6,674 bases of DNA from Spongiibacteraceae bacterium UBA5047 (lineage in GTDB: Bacteria > Pseudomonadota > Gammaproteobacteria > Pseudomonadales > Spongiibacteraceae): assembly GCA_002415025.1 (NCBI GenBank), contig DIBR01000027.1:1186-7859 (forward strand). Reading direction: 5' to 3'. Numbering within the stretch: position 1 is the first letter of the stretch; the number at the start of each line of letters is the position of its first letter. This document shows positions 5,070 through 6,674 of the stretch, one piece after another. A program made the position numbers and the translations under genes. The notes under the pieces were generated by a model that was not told the origin of the DNA, ran no database searches, and saw nothing but the letters and a program-made list of their open reading frames with translations.

Positions 5070-5992
5070 CAGACACCGCACAGAAAGGTCGCGCCAGCTG
5101 GCGGGATTACTACGAAATGTGTAAACCCAACGTGGTTTACCTGATGTTATTGACGGCCATGATTGGCATGTTTATGGCTGTGCCGGGCATGGTGTCGTGG
5201 GAGGTCCTGATCTATGGCAACCTCGGCATTGGTTTGTGTGCCGCGTCAGCGGCAGCGGTCAATCATCTGGTGGACCGGCGCATTGATCTGGTGATGTCGC
5301 GCACCAAAAACCGGCCGGTAGCGCAGGGACGCATCGATACCAAACACGCTGTTATCTTTGCCTTGGTGTTGGGCGTTGCCGGCATGGCAATGCTGATTAT
5401 CAAGATCAATCAGCTCACCGCCTGGCTGACACTGGCATCTTTGCTCGGCTACGCAGTGGTCTATACACTGTGGTTGAAACGCGCCACGCCGCAGAATATT
5501 GTGATCGGCGGTTTGGCTGGTGCGGCTCCCCCGCTGCTGGGCTGGACTGCAGTAACCAATGAGATTCACGGTCACGCACTGTTGTTGGTGCTGATTATCT
5601 TTGCCTGGACCCCACCCCACTTCTGGGCGCTGGCCATTGCGCGCAAGGAGGAATATGCCAAAGTTGATATTCCGATGCTGCCGGTGACCCACGGTGTGCA
5701 CTATACCGCTATCCAGATTTTGCTGTATACGCTGATTCTATTTGCCGTTTCGTTGATGCCTTTTGCCACCGGCTTGAGCGGCTCACTGTATCTGTTAGGG
5801 GCGGTGGTGTTGGGCCTTGGTTTTATATATTGGGCTGTTGTGCTGTTGCGCGGCAAAAGTCGCAAAGCGCCCATGCAGACCTTTAATTACTCGCTGCTGT
5901 ATCTGATGGCTATCTTTATTATCATGCTGGTAGACCACTACATGTTGCCTGCAGCAACTCTGTATATAGGAGCAGGCAGTGACGCATCCTGA
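5066..5992 (+). CDS. ctaB: Protoheme IX farnesyltransferase (heme O synthase, CtaB/CyoE)
   Basis: This polytopic UbiA-family prenyltransferase transfers farnesyl from farnesyl diphosphate to the 2-vinyl group of heme B, making heme O for CtaA. The 308-residue protein carries the Mg-diphosphate motif NHLVDRRID (residues 66-74: Asn66, Asp70, Asp74), followed by MSRTKNRPV (77-85). YTLWLKRATPQNIVIGGLAG (133-152) with PPLLGW (155-160), WTPPHFWALA (181-190) and the second polar-loop segment EEYAKVDIPMLP (195-206) are also present. These blocks are diagnostic of CyoE/CtaB rather than other UbiA enzymes. About eight to nine helices can be drawn. Length is typical. GTG 5066 overlaps the ctaA stop in a GTGA arrangement, and the end overlaps sco by 14 bases. 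The symbol ctaB is chosen over cyoE because the neighbours are aa3-oxidase genes, not a bo3 operon. Confidence 0.96.
   Translation: MTDTAQKGRASWRDYYEMCKPNVVYLMLLTAMIGMFMAVPGMVSWEVLIYGNLGIGLCAASAAAVNHLVDRRIDLVMSRTKNRPVAQGRIDTKHAVIFALVLGVAGMAMLIIKINQLTAWLTLASLLGYAVVYTLWLKRATPQNIVIGGLAGAAPPLLGWTAVTNEIHGHALLLVLIIFAWTPPHFWALAIARKEEYAKVDIPMLPVTHGVHYTAIQILLYTLILFAVSLMPFATGLSGSLYLLGAVVLGLGFIYWAVVLLRGKSRKAPMQTFNYSLLYLMAIFIIMLVDHYMLPAATLYIGAGSDAS
5968..5972 (+). promoter_or_regulatory. Ribosome binding site of sco inside ctaB
   Basis: AGGAG lies six bases before GTG 5979, within the C-terminal codons of ctaB. It supports this GTG as the sco start. Confidence 0.7.
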
Positions 5993-6650
5993 ATCTTTCA
6001 ACACCGTGAGTGCACAGCGCAAACGGGGCATCCATATTACCGTTACGATCGTGCTGTTGGCGGCTATCACGTTTGTGGGCGGGTTTTTCTGGGCGTTTAC
6101 GCGAGAGCGGGTGTTGTCGGCTGAAGAACTGCAGGCCAATGGCGCGTTGCTATTCGAAAAGGCGAGGCAGATGCCGGAGTTCTCGCTGCTGAACGATAAA
6201 TCGGAATCAGTGAGCCGCGCGTGGTTTAAGGGTCAGTGGGACATAGTATTTTTTGGTTACACCTTCTGCCCCGATATCTGCCCTACGACGCTGGCAACGC
6301 TTAAGCAGTACTACGATCAGTTGACGCCCGAGCAACAGGCGCAGACGCGTATTGTGCTGGCCAGTGTTGATCCGGCGCGGGACAACAGTAAGCAGCTGCA
6401 TCAATACCTGCAATTTTTTCATCCGGATTTTCGCGGTGTTACCGGAGAATTTCTGGAGGTTTACCGTTTTGCCACCGGTCTTGGTGCGCCGTTTAAAAAG
6501 GCGCCGGGCGGCGGTGACAACTATCTGGTAGATCACAGTGGCAATGTCGCGCTCATTAATCCCGAGGGACATTTTGTCGGTATTCTGAAATCGCCGGTCA
6601 GCGTAGAGCAGATCAACCGGGTGATGCCGACCTTTGAGGCACTGCGTTGA
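5979..6650 (+). CDS. SCO1/SenC family copper chaperone
   Basis: This membrane-anchored periplasmic thioredoxin-fold protein of the Sco1/SenC (PrrC) family is involved in copper delivery to, or thiol reduction at, the CuA site of oxidase subunit II. The 223-residue protein has a basic N-terminus, one anchor (about residues 18-40), then the Sco domain. The copper motif is FGYTFCPDICPTTL (92-105), with Cys97 and Cys101, and the third ligand is His186 in YLVDHSG (182-188). ASVDPARD (128-135) is the conserved Sco strand-loop, and the spacing from Cys101 to His186 is normal. GTG 5979 is chosen for its AGGAG site; it lies 14 bases inside ctaB. It closes the assembly block. Only 24 bases remain in the window, so any terminator lies beyond. 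All copper ligands are intact, unlike the Sco-like paralog four genes earlier in the block (3244-3855). Confidence 0.96.
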   Translation: MTHPESFNTVSAQRKRGIHITVTIVLLAAITFVGGFFWAFTRERVLSAEELQANGALLFEKARQMPEFSLLNDKSESVSRAWFKGQWDIVFFGYTFCPDICPTTLATLKQYYDQLTPEQQAQTRIVLASVDPARDNSKQLHQYLQFFHPDFRGVTGEFLEVYRFATGLGAPFKKAPGGGDNYLVDHSGNVALINPEGHFVGILKSPVSVEQINRVMPTFEALR

Positions 6651-6654
6651 TGGC

Positions 6655-6669
6655 TGGGGTCAGAGTAAA
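6655..6669 (+). other. Possible mobile-element-associated motif at the right edge
   Basis: TGGGGTCAGAGTAAA appears five bases after the sco stop and runs towards the window end. From memory, very similar GGGGTCAGAGTAAA strings recur around genes for Y1-type (IS200/REP-associated) transposases in proteobacteria. Only one copy is visible and the rest is cut off, so this is a pointer, not a firm call. Confidence 0.3.
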
Positions 6670-6674
6670 TACTC

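Overview
The window is a near-complete cytochrome c oxidase (cta) cluster of a gammaproteobacterium. Gene content and order match, from memory, the aa3-type oxidase locus of Pseudomonas aeruginosa (coxB-coxA-ctaG-coIII, a small twin-membrane protein, SURF1, a membrane-anchored thioredoxin-like protein, ctaA, ctaB/cyoE, sco). Moderate GC, a REP-like repeat of the GTGGGAG type, and the protein families present suggest a Pseudomonadales/Cellvibrionales-like, possibly marine, lineage. Genus cannot be read from the sequence.

Layout. (1) 1-2020, plus strand: the structural block. It holds the C-terminal part of subunit I (ctaD, cut by the window edge), the CuB chaperone ctaG overlapping its end, and subunit III (ctaE). 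(2) 2021-2231: the non-coding junction, with a rho-independent terminator (2051-2085) and two tandem REP-like hairpin units (2131-2210). (3) 2232-2474, minus strand: an 80-residue two-helix DUF2909-type membrane protein, convergent with ctaE and divergent from the next gene. (4) 2532-6650, plus strand: the assembly block surf1 - Sco-like CX3C protein - ctaA - ctaB - sco. The genes are packed with short overlaps, and four of the five start at GTG with a good Shine-Dalgarno (SD) sequence.

How the genes work together. CtaB farnesylates heme B to heme O and CtaA oxidises heme O to heme A. SURF1 helps deliver heme a to subunit I. CtaG supplies copper to CuB of subunit I, and Sco supplies or reduces copper for CuA of subunit II, which lies upstream of the window. 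The Sco-like protein (3244-3855) and the DUF2909 protein are conserved neighbours without an established role.

Most of the window is an ordinary, well-known respiratory locus. The points worth a second look are the thioredoxin/Sco-like protein that keeps the CX3C cysteines but has Pro where Sco has its copper-binding His; a roughly 50-residue insertion in CtaA that looks like an extra helix pair; the REP-like repeats; and a short motif at the extreme right edge that may mark the start of a mobile-element neighbourhood. No sign of a wholly new multi-gene system was found.
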